Below are positions 1 to 12,306 of a DNA stretch of 64,000 bases, in pieces. Each line of letters opens with the position of its first letter. Position 1 is the first letter of the stretch. The position numbers and the translations under genes were made by a program. The notes under the pieces are model-generated. The model was not told the DNA's origin and searched no databases. It was given only the letters and a program-made list of their open reading frames with translations. This DNA comes from Anisakis pegreffii (lineage: Eukaryota; Nematoda; Chromadorea; Rhabditida; Anisakidae). The DNA lies in assembly GCA_035041965.1 (NCBI GenBank), contig JAPYMA010001327.1:1-64000 (forward strand), in the 5' to 3' direction.

Positions 1-1480
1 GACATCAGTTTCGTTTTGACTAAGTACGACGGGGTAACGTTTATTCCAGTGATGATTGCATAACACTGGCACGTAATACTGCTCAGAATTTTGTCCTATA
101 TTATCCTTTTTCATCCCGTCTGTTGTTGATGTATTTTGTGTAATCACAATCACCAAAGAATGATTTTTTCATGTCGCAATACAAACATAGGCATGCGATT
201 GAAAAGTGCTTGATGTATCATTTACTTATGCAGCATGCAACTGCATTTCTTCGTTAATATTATTTACGTTTGTACGACACAGAACACTTGATGTCAGTTG
301 TTCAATGGAAGTTTCAGCGACAAATTTGACGAAATTTGATGCAGCGGGAAAACTGGTAGGCACCACAAGTTCTTTATGCTCGCATCGACCAATTAATCGT
401 TTTATTAATCCGCATACTGAGAGCGTATTTTAAAATAGGTTAATGGCTTCTTTTCTCTAGTGTACGAGCTTGGCTTCGATCCTCGTTTATTGTACTCGAG
501 TAGAGTTCTTGATTATTTCTATGACGGTTGATTTCTCAGATGATTGGCTGGATGTTAATTATTTCTTCCGAAACATATCGTTGTTCATCAGTGTTTTGTG
601 TATTTGTTCGCTTTGCTGTCAATTAGCTGATTCTTATCATGAGGAGTGTTTCTCAGACTGGTTGCTTCAGTTTTTTTTTCGAAGTCTTTCGTTGCTTATC
701 AGTATTTCATATGACTGTTTGTACATTTCTCCCTTCGAGAAAATCCTACATTCGTCACTGTCTTCATGAGTATGATATTGCTTTTGCGATTCCTTCAATA
801 GGTATATGGAACAATGCTAGTTGAAATTGAATTGGATGTGTATGCGTGTCCCATTGCTTACTTACTGCAATCAATCAAATTACGTGTTCTAATAAATGAA
901 TAATAATTTCTCTTCAACAACATCTCTGTTGTCGTCGTCATCACTGTTCAGCCACCATAAATGCAACTAGGTGGGCAGATGACATACTACAACACGCTCT
1001 TACAGTTGCTATGCGTTGTGAATACGAAGATGACAATTGTAACGTTTCCAGTTTCATTCCAAACATGCATCTTATTTAGGTTGCTTTATGGCTACGCTGT
1101 GCTATACGCTGAGCATATCGTGTTTACGTCATTTTCATTTCGCATCTGCGGTCACTTAGATCGTTCATTAACTGATTGCTACTCTTTTATGAAATTTAAT
1201 TGTCAATTGTATATTCAATATTGATTTATTCAGTGAATGCCCGTTCAATGATATAATATTGTGTTGATATAATTGACTCGAGATAAACTGAATGAACGAA
1301 CGTTCGTATTTGATATAGTGTTGTTCATTTTGCATGTAAGTAAATGAACAGTTTATTCGATTTCTATTCAAGTTGACATTGTTCGCCACAATTGTCGTAT
1401 ATGCTTCATATATTAAGCCGACAATTATTTGCATTCAGGAAAAACAAAATTCTGCCAAAAAAATGTCCCCCTTCCTGAAA
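1..1480. other. No gene recognised (non-coding, AT-rich)
   Basis: Only short open frames of chance length occur here (the longest are about 75-100 codons). They have T-rich, Phe/Ile/Ser-heavy translations, no splice signals in register and no family motif. I see no RNA gene and no clear repeat. Confidence 0.6.
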
Positions 1481-1484
1481 GATG

Positions 1485-1700
1485 TCTTTCGATCTAAAAA
1501 TAATTTCTCTTCAGCTCCGAAAGGTCGTTGGTCAACTGTTCTTTCGACTAAAGCACCGTAGTGCTTGACTTTCGAAATTTTTTTGGTCTAGCCCTTTAAA
1601 ATGGCGCATTTTGACTGGAAACAACTTATCTGAATGTATATCGAAAAATAGGGTTGAAAAAAAATTTGGCGAAAAATATTGGAAGTGGAGCTCGCGGCCG
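1485..1700 (-). repeat. Interspersed repeat copy, inverted relative to 27830-28110
   Basis: The segment containing GGTCAACTGTTCTTTCGACT (about 1531-1550), followed by a short AG-rich stretch and TTTCGAAA, matches the reverse complement of about 27900-28000. A third, split copy lies at about 21330-21430 plus 22527-22620. It carries no coding frame, so I call it an old dispersed element of unknown class. Confidence 0.5.
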
Positions 1701-3599
1701 ACGCTCAAATTATGAAAGTTCAAATAGCGCGTTTTGTCACGTATTTTCTACACCAAGTAAGGGATGTGTGCAGTGACACATTCCTGTTTGTTGGAGTGGC
1801 GTTCCTCAGAAAGTTGAGAGAACATGTTAAGTTAGATTGTGATCAGACTCACTCAGTGGTCAGTCCTTGAACGATATAAAAATACTGCATATGAAGTTCT
1901 CACCTAACGAGCTTCATTAGTAACAGTTTTGGGTTGAATTTCACAGGGACTGCTTTTTTTTGGCAAATTTGAATCGTTCCTGCCTTATACACCGAAAACT
2001 GAACATGAGAATCCTAAAGGACACTCAGTGGCAACAATCGCTTACCTCCATATGGAGAAGTTTGACCGGATGGCGCAGCTGGGGGCATGATTCGGTCAAG
2101 GCAAAATTTTGTAAATACTTTTCTTCCGATTTAATGATTCATTCCCACTCGCTGTTTTAAAAGTCGCTGAAAAAACTGAAAATCAAGCAACGAGAGATAA
2201 CGTTCAAGTTTATGGCTCTACTGAAAATTTAGAGCGTTTTGCGTCGCGTACAACTGCGATGTTTACGGAAGTAATCTAGCATGGAATGTTTTTCAACCAA
2301 CGTGAATCGGAGTCGGCCGGTCTTCCATAAATGCGTGATGGTCGTGTTTTTGCATCAACATAATGTGAATGTGTGTATTTGAATGAGATGTGCTCCGTTT
2401 GATTCACATCGTTTTGTCGTCTAACTTTCCTCATTCGCGTAAATTTCAATAGCACTCTCGTTCTTACTATTAATCTTGCTCAACCGAATTCAACGGTGAC
2501 TCATCCGAATATTCTCATGACTGTCTCATTAAATCGCATAGCTTTCATACAATCTGGTGTGCATAAGCAGTTGATGGTATCTTGAACTGTTCACGTGGGA
2601 GTTCAAAAGTTGATTTTTGAATTGATCATTTATAATTGAATGTTTCGATCATTCACAGAGCTGCATAGAAATGATGACAAAACGTTGAAACAGTTAGAGA
2701 AGAGTTGTTTGGTGGTGTATGTGTATGTATAGGATGCGTTTGATTGCTTACACAAAATGTGCATTCATTTCAAATAAACGTTACCAGTTTATCGTTGATT
2801 GCAAGTGTAAGCGGATGAAGTACGTTTATGAACGAAGCAAAAAATAATAAAAATTACGTAGTTGAATGTTAAAAGAGTAATGACGAGGGTAATTGATTCC
2901 ACTCACAAATGTTATGATAATGGTGATTGGATTTAGGCTTGCTGAGAAGTAGTTGATAGACATCGTTTAGCAATCGGTATATGTGTATTGTTAAATTGAT
3001 TTCTAGTCGAGGGTGGAGTTGAATTACTGCTTACAGCCGATTGCATCTCACTTATGCGTCTTGTCTCAACAGTGCTATTTCAATCGTGAAGTTGTTCTTT
3101 ACCAGGCACTATGAAAAGTCATGCGTTGTGCATCGATTTCCCGTCTCATATCAGTTAAAAGATTACATTACATTTTTAACCAACATCAGTTTTCATCAGT
3201 GGTCACTTGTTGATGCACAGCCCTGATGATAATCCCCATTAATCCCTACTAGTGATGGAATGACGGATGAAAAGTAGCATATGCACAACATTACTTGTGG
3301 TGTGCAACAGTATGCGTACCATAGATAAACGTGAGAGCTTGCAAACAGGCAGTCTTCAGTGGCAATCTCATGATTTCTTTTCGCTTATATTTATATCAAC
3401 AGGTTCATTTTTAGAAGTTGTATCTGATCCATTCTTGCTTTGTCTTTATGAGCTGAAAATGTTGACGGGTATTCATTTGTAGCGAAACGTAAAAGCTCAT
3501 CGAGTTCGTTTCTCGCATTTTTGCCTTGCCTTTGTTATTTCAGAGGATCAAACCTTTCTGTTAAGAAATTGCTTTTCATTTAAGTTGAGTGTGTGGGTA
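1701..3599. other. No gene recognised
   Basis: AT-rich sequence with no convincing exon, repeat or RNA gene. Short frames are of random length and lack flanking splice signals. Confidence 0.55.
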
Positions 3600-3619
3600 A
3601 TTAGAGCTGGGTACTGACA

Positions 3620-3850
3620 GATTTTCTCAGTGGCCGCGGGAATTCACCGACCAATCAGTTGTTTTCAGTTTCTGCCAGTGACGACGGCAAACACTGATGG
3701 GGGTCAGAAGATGTTTGCTGGTCGACGACTATCGACGGACGTGCGATTCGGCGACCACCAAACAACATCTTACGGTGGCCACCGATTTTTGCGGGGCACT
3801 GAATTCCGGTGGTCACCGACCCAACTCCATCAGTGATCAAATGGACCACC
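3620..3850. repeat. GGTGGCCACC-type palindromic repeat
   Basis: Higher-GC block rich in short palindromes of the GGTGGCCACCG / CGGTGGTCACCG kind. Related blocks lie at 60271-60362, 61435-61560 and 63640-63910. All six frames show short open stretches caused by the composition. It resembles a non-autonomous interspersed repeat. Ends and target duplication were not resolved. Confidence 0.55.
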
Positions 3851-4495
3851 CAAGATTGTCTTTGAAATTGGGAATGTAGGTATTTATTGTATGGAAAAGA
3901 TGCTTACCGTTGCGGATGATTGTTGCCGTACTCGCTCGTCTCATTCAGAATCTATGTTACCGTTCTATCGCTGTGGATGAATTGATTTCCTATGTTTGTC
4001 GTCCCCTGATTCCTCTAAGTTACAAATGTTTCCGTGGTCCATGAAATGAGCGACCAACAAGAGACGCAGCTGAGATCGTTACACGGAGCATAAAAATGAT
4101 GTGGTCAAATTTCTACTCCATTTTGTTCATGACGATTCTCTCACTAGCCAAAACGCCAATGAAGAAAGACTCACTTTTAGAGCAATTTCAAAACATAAAC
4201 TGTGTCATAATCGCAGCGTTGGGTTTTGAAACGTATTCGAGAGAATTCTCCCCTTAGTTATCGTGAAATGTGGAACATAAAAGTGGTGTCTAGTAGGTTA
4301 TGGATCATCTGCGCGGTTTTCAGTTTCACGCCGGTTATTACTGCGAAGATTCATGTGGCACAATTTACCTCTTTGGTCCGGTTGAGATATAGGTTTTTTG
4401 AAAGATACTCCACTAGTGCCAGTCCAAAAAAACTTTCCAACGGTTCGGATGATAGCGTGTGTAGTTATGTGTGCGAATAATGCGTATGGTAAAGC
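3851..4495. other. No gene recognised
   Basis: No coding or repeat signal that I can support. Confidence 0.5.
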
Positions 4496-4765
4496 CAGTG
4501 GTGAGCAATAGCGCGCTGTTCAATATTCCGCATCTAATCGAGCTACTTTTTTCTGTAGTGTGATAGCTCGCTACTTTTTTATATAGCGAAAATTTGAAGC
4601 GACAACCACCGCTATAATAATTTTTTAGCGGCATAAAATAGCGATAGATTACGCTATTTTCTTTCATTAGTGTTTTAGCGAGCTGCTTATTTTCAGACTT
4701 TCGCTAACTCGCTGCTTGTCGTCTGCAAGAAAATGCTTACTGTTTTCAACATCAGGATATTAAAC
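4496..4765 (+). repeat. CAGTGG-starting interspersed repeat, copy 1
   Basis: Starts CAGTGGTGAGCAATAGCGCG and continues with repeated TAGC(G/T)CGCTAC and T-runs. A second copy starting CAGTGGTAGGCAACAGCGCG lies at 31238, and similarity runs about 270-300 bp in both. The CAGTGG start is typical of hAT-type ends, but I found no matching far end or target duplication, so the class is inferred only. Confidence 0.5.
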
Positions 4766-6420
4766 CTTTGTGCGGTGTCCATATTTTTATGAATCAGTTG
4801 GTGTTCGCGGGTCAGATTACCAGTACCTTAACATATGTTTTAATTTACATTTGTTTGCCAAATCTTAACTCTGCAAGCCACAGAGAAGTAGTTTCAACTT
4901 ACTGAACCGAGAGGCCGATTCGATTTCCCAAAGTATCGCTCAAGCATTTGCCAATGTTTCGCTATAGTTTATGTTTATATCACCTTGTGCAACACGACCA
5001 ATTGATCTCGAATCTGTTTTCTGATTTTGCAAAACCACTTTTGATCCTGAGTTCTGGTGGGAGAAGAAGATCAAACAATGAGTGACAATACCCCCGCAAA
5101 TACCTCTCCCCCTTATAATTTTGGCACTTATCTAGTTTTGGGATAAGATCTGTCTCGATATAAATAAGATAACTTTAGAACTTGATCAGAAGTGTGTAAT
5201 CCGTTCATACTTTCAATTTCACAAAGCTTCAATAATGAACATATTGTTTTGTATAGCTATTACCTACGTGACTTCGAGATCCGTTCAGCACCACAGAATC
5301 ACTCAGAAGTATGCAGACATACCAATATAGATGTATCAGTTCAGAACATAGCTTCCTGCCTTCATTAGTCATATCAGAGCTCTAAAAACTCGGAAACAGA
5401 TTCGGAATCAACTACAATACAATAGGAATATTAAAAGATCCATATTCAAGCTACAATGACCCTCATTCTTGCCAGCAACATAACGGTTTCTTGGTACAAG
5501 CGGGTAGAAGAGCTTCTCTACTACCAGGAAACTTTATGTGACGGTGAGGGATTTTGCTCACCTTCAATAACAGAATGATTCATTTATCGAAAGATTTGAC
5601 AACTTAACTAAACCAGGTGATCCAGGTGTTTTTTGCCAAGGTCTTGGTTTCTATTTTCAAATTTCTTACGGGATACGTTCGTAGGAAATCAAGCATTTTT
5701 GCTAATTTTTCAATTAATTGCATTGATGTATTGACCGAAGCCGTTGCCTCATGATCAGAATGCACATCTTAGGTGAAGGGTGTCTAAATTGCATTGCATG
5801 AACCGTGAAGATGATATTTTCATCGACAGAGGGAAGGACATCTGAGTGGGGTAATGAGTTGTTGAATAGGCGAGAAATTTGATTACCGCATTATTAAGTC
5901 ATCATAACTGACTGTTGGCTACGATAGTCATCCTAACTGCCGTAATTTACTTTTGACTTCGCCTTCTTCCTCGTAATTGCTCTCGCCCGAAAACGAGCAT
6001 AAAATGGTATATAATTCTCAATATTCCTGACGTGCTAACCTCATCGGCACCGGTTTCATCTTTATCATATTGGGAGTCGACCAGATGACTCTTCACTTGG
6101 ACATCATTTAGTTATTATTATTGTAATTTTTTTATCAGCGGGTTTTATTGGAATAAAATTCGACATTTCTAATGAACTCGAAAAGGATTTCGCCAAATTT
6201 CTGACGGCTTTTTCCACGCAAATCAGCAGCGCGATTGGATGAAGAATTGAAAGTGACGATTATCGGACTAATTTTTTGAGCGGCGTTTCAACGAAGGATT
6301 GGCCACAACCTCGAGATGATAGGCTAGCCGTGGACTCCAGATGAATACCGACCTAAACCCCAGCATTAACTTTGGTTCAGGCGTAAGCATCAGCCCAAGC
6401 CTCCGAATGAAAATATTAAT
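4766..6420. other. No gene recognised
   Basis: AT-rich sequence. No exon with in-phase splice sites, no family motif and no clear repeat boundary was found. Confidence 0.55.
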
Positions 6421-6990
6421 AATAAGAATATACCATGAAAATAACGATAGTAATAATAATTGTAATTATGATGGTAATGATCGAAGGAAATTGTGTTTTC
6501 GATGATGACTATCACGGAGGCAATTGCGGGGGACAGCCCGAGGGCACATTTGTCCCTAGGGGCAACAGTTTAGGAGACAGTTGTCATCAAGGACGATTGT
6601 CCAGGGAGCCTTTGTCCAGATACTATGGTCATTATTATTGGTACAAAATTCACTCTGCTCTTTTTTCATCATTGGTATTGTGGTTTAGGCGATGCATAAA
6701 TTCGGAAAAATTGACTCAGCTCAGGCTTCGTATTCTAAAATCTTGCCTCCAATTCCAGCTCCGGCTTAATCTTTTCAGAAAATTCGTCTATAGCTCAGGC
6801 TTCATCTCAGGAATTCTAAAACCGGCCCCACCTACATTCTCCAGATTTTTCAACTACGGTTCTCGCTTCAGCTCGAAAGTTTGCTTCCCTTCGCGCAGAC
6901 TTTTGAGAAAATTCATCATGCAAATCTTACGATTAGCTCTGTCTACTGCATGTTACTTCGAATTTTTTTTTGATGGCACCAAAAAATTGT
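6421..6990 (+). repeat. Low-complexity tract with degenerate GGCTCCAG-like repeats
   Basis: A run of AATAATAGTA triplets is followed by a GTCC/GGGACA-rich block and then by degenerate copies of a CAGCTC(C/A)GGCTT motif with AAATTC spacers. A 190-codon frame crosses it (6435-7007). The translation is simply these repeats (Ile/Val/Met run, then Gly-rich, then Leu/Arg-rich), so I read it as repeat, not gene. The same motif recurs at 24545-24765 and 51655-52080. Confidence 0.5.
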
Positions 6991-8590
6991 GTGGCCCAAA
7001 AACTTGAGTATCACTGCTTAGAACGCTTACGTACAGCGTTTTTTATGATTAATAAATCAGCTATGCGGTGTAACGATGAATTTACTTTAGTTTTCCTGTC
7101 TACATTTCATGGGGATTTCGCGGGGCCCTCGTGGATGCAGAGGATTCTGTTAAATCGTGGATTTCTGTCAGGGTTCCCTCGCGAGCTGCCCTGATGATTC
7201 CTGTTTCATTCAGTTTACGCTATGTTCCGCGGAGGGATTGGTGCATATTGCGAGCAGTGGTCTGTGCTAACAAGGTGGATGTGTCGAAGAAGACAACAAA
7301 ATAATGCGTGATGTCAATTTGAAAAAAAAACTAACGAATTTTATTATCGTAGGAGCGCGAAGTTTTTGGTTATCAAAATGTCATGAAAAGAAAATGGCAC
7401 TTCTCATCAATGTGATAAAGCTGTTTTGAAATATTATCGTTACAAGCGCATTGTGACTTCTCGGTTCCATCGCACAGTTTGCTTCATTTCGGTGCTTTTC
7501 CAACATATATTCCTTTCTTCAAAATTCTACTGACTCCATTACAGAAAGCGCTTCCATTGCTAGCTTCTTTAACCATTTTCCTACACTTCCAGAAGAAAAA
7601 TACCACAAAAGAAAGAAAGACAGTAGGTTGAGAGAATGGTAACGGGATCCTCATCAGCCAACCGCAGTAAGATTGTATTTGAAGAGTCAAATTTTAAATT
7701 TTCAATCATTGTCATCTTCAATCAATTATCGTATTTGGTATGTCTCCTTGTAACTAGCATTCTTGATTCCAAAACGTCTCATTTGATGTTGACTTCTGAA
7801 GATTGATTGACTAAAATAATAGTGTCGAGCTTCGTCGAATTATTTCTAATCAGTTCGAATCGAAATTGCATTTTTTTTGGGTTCTCAAATTTCGAATTGC
7901 TTCGATTTCCAGTAAGGATATTTGCTGGGTTTTGAATTTCGTTTTCGAATTACAAATACTAATTCCTAAATTTCCAGTCTCGAATTGTTACGAAACTGTG
8001 AATTTCGACGGCGATCAGTTGGTACGTATGTTGCAGTTCGTTTCGTATTCGTAGTGTTATAAGTGATCAGAAATGAAAGTTGATCAGCTCGTTTAACCAG
8101 TATAAGTATTAGGTGGTTGCTAGCACAAACTGATCTGATGCGCATTTGTTGAATGTTATAAATAAATATGATGTGTGCGCGGTGTTTGAGTGGTGTTTGT
8201 TAATGTTGTGGCTTAATTAGCCAGTTGTTCGCTAACCACTGTTGCTGTCCTCCGCGTCGTAATGATCGCGCAAATTTGTGCATAGTAAGTTTGATGTGCG
8301 ATTAAATCCACTGCGTTATTCCTTCGCCACTCATTGTTGATCTAGCAGTTGCAAATGTTTGTTGTTTTTTGTATAATTCACAGTCAAAACAACTGCTCTT
8401 GGATCTTCTTTGATTATACCTTTCTATCTCATGTGATTTCTTCAGTTTCCTGTGTCTCAACAATCAGCTGCAGTTTGGTGAGCGTTGCATCGCGGACCCT
8501 CAAGACATGTTTCAACAGCATTACTCGGTCTTTGCGCACTCTGATTAATTCTTTTTAAAAATGCTCATTTATAGGAACCAATCTGAAAGA
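6991..8590. other. No gene recognised; one exon-like stretch
   Basis: Mostly featureless. At 7978-8021 a TTTCCAG acceptor is followed by 44 bases in open frame (residues SNCYETVNFDGDQL) and a GTACGT donor. This looks like a small exon but has no identifiable partner. I do not call a gene. Confidence 0.4.
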
Positions 8591-8950
8591 TCTTTGGATT
8601 AGTCATACAAGTCGGTGTTTTCAACGTGATCTTACCGTGTATAACTCAAAAGAAGCTGCATAAACTTGTGTTCTACTGCGTCAAGTTTTCCAGCTATGAT
8701 CGCAGTAAGAGTCCATTTGCTAGACGTGTATGTCAGGGTAGAGACAAATGACTGTCTTATATATGCTGAATGACTATCGTATATACTGAATGACTATCTT
8801 ATATACTTTTTCTCAAATACCTCTTGAGAAAAGACAGCGGTGAAGCATGTTGAATGCATTTCTTACTTTTCCAGTTCCTCGCCTGACCTCATATGTACGC
8901 CACCCGTTAATTGTTCTGTGGTGGCCCAGCTAACAAAAATTTTATCTTAC
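8590..8950 (-). pseudogene. Decayed LINE (RTE-like), C-terminal end of ORF2
   Basis: On the minus strand, 8735 down to about 8650 reads SSKWTLTAIIAGKLDAVEHK and then FMQLLLSYTR. From memory, this matches the conserved post-reverse-transcriptase segment of nematode RTE-like LINEs (ETWTLT...KLDAVERKLLRRLLGY). Stops and frameshifts occur before and after it. A short tandem duplication of a roughly 22-bp unit (8751-8810, TATATACTGAATGACTATC) interrupts the upstream part. The piece is dead and isolated, and its 5' end was not found. Confidence 0.65.
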
Positions 8951-11480
8951 TTCCAACGCTCCATGAGCTACCTTTAGTGAAGTACATAAATGTAATTTTG
9001 CTTTGCTTTTAAGACCTTGTTATTGAATGCCTTTAGAAGTTAGTGCCATAAATTTTAGTGATTGCATACCACATTGATTTACCCGAAGCCGCAATATTTT
9101 TTACCAATCACGTCTACCTCAAAAAAACAGATATGAAGTCATTTGTATGGATCGCTGATGGTTACTGGTGAGACCACAGCAGTTCGTTGTTGGTTCAATT
9201 GTTCAATCGATTATTGTAATCAGTCGACGATTCAACTGTGAACTTGTTCTCTTCTCATTTGTTCACTTTCTTATTGCTTCTCTTTACTTCACTGCAGTCA
9301 TCAGTCGGTAGGTGTGTGGAATGGAAAAATAGTATTGTAAGTGATTTGCATCGTAGATGCGCCATTTGTGAATGACACGCAGCATCACACAGCTAAAAGT
9401 TTTATTGCTGACTGCGAAGTTTGTATTAGATATAAACAACCGACTGTGATAAGATAAGAGCTGTGGAATGAACGTCATCGCCGATTGATTGTTATTATTC
9501 ACTGAATTCCTAACATGAAGGCACTGAAGTTATGGATTGTATTGAACTTTGATCGAATGCTGCATTGCGCGCAGTAGACAAAAACCATTCGCGTTTCAAT
9601 TTATTGTTTAAACGATCTTGAACTTAATCGAAAATAAGTATATTTCTTCGAATCGTTTTTAAGACTACTCTTGTTACTGTCATCATTATTGCTCCTATTT
9701 ATTAGTGTTACTTTTGTTCGTCAATGTTCCTTTATTCATTATAATGATCACTGTTAATCTCTTCTTATTTTTGCTGTTATTAAAATATTCATTCATTATT
9801 GATTTTGTCAATAGATTCCTTCGCTCCTCTGATTGTTTTTCTTGTTATTTAGTAATAAAATCAGTGCACTGTTCAGTGTCAGAAGCAGTAAGAGTCAGGA
9901 ACGTATCGTTCCTTTCATAGCGGTCAACCAAAATGATTGAAATTGCCATCGATTCAAGCAGTTAATTATTGTGCAGTCATGGATGAATGAATTGAGCAGG
10001 TATTATAAGAGGAATATCTGATGGGTCGCTCTGTTCGTTGTCTATTCTTTACTCCATTTTATCATTTGTGCGGCCTTCTTTCTTTTGACATTTGGATGAA
10101 TCCAGCAGCTGAGCTTGAAACGAGGCGAGTCCATTTACCCTTCCATCTTCCTATATCTCAAGCACAGACTCATCGGATCGTTGGTTACTTGAATGCCGAT
10201 AGTGTTCCATTCGCTTGCGCTACTTATGAACGAACGAGCGATGATATTCTCTATTTGTGGATGAACATTTTGGCTAATTAATCGTCTCTAGTGGTCGTCG
10301 CAAGAAGCAAATGAGAGTTCATCGAAAGCAAACAGTCACGGGTAAAGATTTATGAATCATTCATTTAGCTGTGGATGTTTCTATTGAATGTGTTGAAAGG
10401 GAGAAGAAACGCCATCGATCAACATTCTGAAAAATTTAATGAAACTTGTTGATTCATTGTTAAAATCATATGCATACATTCGTGGCTTTGTTGCTTTTGG
10501 TGAATGTATGCGAGCACCCTATCGGATTTCAAACACCAACTAGAGAGAATTTAAGACTACAAGGAACTGCTCTCCGGTTATCGTGTCGAGCAACTGCTGA
10601 ATGACTTATAGTGATTGTTAAGCGAAATCACTCTGGGAGTGGTGAAATCATACGGTGTCATGTGATCGAAACAATGCTGATCATTTGATGAATAGTTTTG
10701 AGTTGGTGTGAATGGTTTTGCGAGTTGTTATACTTAAGTCTACTTGAATGTATTATGCAGTAACATTAAGTGTACTTCCATAGTTTGTTTTGTTTGCAGA
10801 AAAGTGTCATTTCGTATATATTATTCTTATCGAGAGCCTATGTTGTTCACCATTATTTTTATTGATTTATTCTTCTATGCTCAGCTTCAGAAAACAAACC
10901 AGCTTTACGATTTTCAACATGTTGCATTAAGCGTGGTTATTGCTATCATGCCTGATGATGAAAAAGAGTAGTGCACTCTTAGTTTTTCTCCTTATAGATT
11001 CTCCTTTTTTTGCTTCGTGGAGATTGTTCAGTAGTCGATCGAATAAATGATTTGTTTGTTAAGTCACGTTTGGTTGATTAATTGATGTGAATGTGATCGC
11101 AAATGAACAGACTGTTTGTGAAGGTATTGTGCAGTTTTCAATCAACCAATCAAAAATTGCGAAAAGTAGAAGTAATGGGCATTTGTCTTCATATACGTCA
11201 GGAAGCAAACCCATTGCTGTTGGTTACAAGTCAGGTGTTAATGATTTGCAGATGTCAGCAAGCATTAAGAAGATCAGCAGAATTCAATATAAAGAACAGT
11301 TATTCTATGTTGTTAACTAGTGAAGCACAAATTAGGGCATGCCTGTGTTGCGTTTGTTTCATTCCTTTTACGAATATTAGTCGGTTCGTGCTGCCTGAAT
11401 TTATGTTATTTCATTTCTTATGGTCCTTTACTTGATTTTTTTCAGTTTGTGTTTATTCTTTCTGCAATAAAATTTTCGCT
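8951..11480. other. No gene recognised
   Basis: No exon, RNA gene or repeat that I can support. Open frames near 10021 (86 codons) and 11103 (110 codons) are of chance length for this base composition and show no recognisable family. Confidence 0.55.
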
Positions 11481-11488
11481 GTTGTTTT

Positions 11489-11646
11489 TAGTGGTGTTTC
11501 TGTTCCACACTTATGGCCAGCTGCTCCATGCTGTTCTGTTCTGACCTTCAGTTGTTCTGTTCCGTTCTGTTCTTCGCGTGCTTCATTTGACTATTGTGTT
11601 GTGTTCCTTGGAATAGAACAATTTAACTGGAATAGAAACGCCACTG
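11489..11646. mobile_element. MITE-like element with AGTGGYGTTTCTRTTCCA inverted ends
   Basis: The left end reads AGTGGTGTTTCTGTTCCA. The right end, read on the other strand, is AGTGGCGTTTCTATTCCA (16 of 18 matching). The interior is built of TTCTGTTC/GGAATAGAA motifs. Related copies lie at 12140-12306, about 23120-23245 and about 24375-24500. The (C/T)AGTGG ends suggest a hAT-type non-autonomous element. No clear 8-bp target duplication is seen. Confidence 0.55.
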
Positions 11647-11845
11647 CCCTAAATGATCTTAGTGCGATCAAGAATAGGTTATTTTTCAGACGACATAGAA
11701 CCTCAGCCTATTTGACGTTGTGATTTTTATTTGTGTTCATCTTAAAGCATAAAAGTTCGAGTTTCTAAAAATGATTTATCTTATCGGTGACAATATTATT
11801 AGCACGGGAAACGGCGTCACCTAAAAACGGCACATTGCTCTGGGT

Positions 11846-12131
11846 TGGTGGTTCTCAGCCTTTTTCTCGCCCGTACCTCTTAAGAATGTTGAAATATCCT
11901 CCCGTCCTTCCCAACATCCGCTCTGTATCTCTCATTCAGTACAGCGGGTATCTGTAGTGTAAAAATGACGTTCTAGTCTTTTTTTTTAAATTGTGTACGT
12001 TAGAGTCCACCTTCGCCTTCTTTGTTCACATGTTCGCGTTAAATCCATCCTTGCCTGCTTTAGTGTGTAAAAATGCAATATTATCTCGCACCCCCTGAAG
12101 TATTATCCGCACCCCTGGTTGAGAAACATTG
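11846..12131 (+). mobile_element. hAT deletion derivative, 286 bp
   Basis: The left end TGGTGGTTCTCAGCC and right end GGTTGAGAAACATTG match, with mutations, the ends of the larger hAT element at 21431-22518. The flanks are CTCTGGGT and CTCTGGAT (7 of 8), the remains of an 8-bp target duplication. The internal CGTACCTCTTAAGAATGTTG and CACCCCCTGAAG segments also correspond. There is no transposase. Confidence 0.7.
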
Positions 12132-12139
12132 CTCTGGAT

Positions 12140-12306
12140 TACTGATGTTTCTCTTGCACACTTTTAGCAAATTGTTCTATTCTACTACTCTGTTCTATTC
12201 CGCCCTTCAGTGATTGTGTTCCGTTCTGTTATTCGCGTCCTTTTTTAGCACTGTTCTGTTCTGTTCCTTGGAATAGAATAGTTTGACTGGAATACAAACA
12301 TCACTA
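12140..12306. mobile_element. MITE-like element, second copy
   Basis: Same family as 11489-11646. The left end ACTGATGTTTCTCTTGCA and right end TGGAATACAAACATCACT are diverged inverted repeats around a TTCTGTTC-rich core. It directly abuts the right flank of the hAT derivative at 11846-12131. Confidence 0.5.

Noticed and set aside
6435..7007. 190-codon open frame, the longest outside the cyclase exons
   Set aside because: Translation follows triplet and GGCTCC-like low-complexity repeats, and no domain or splice support is visible. Absence of stops is explained by composition.
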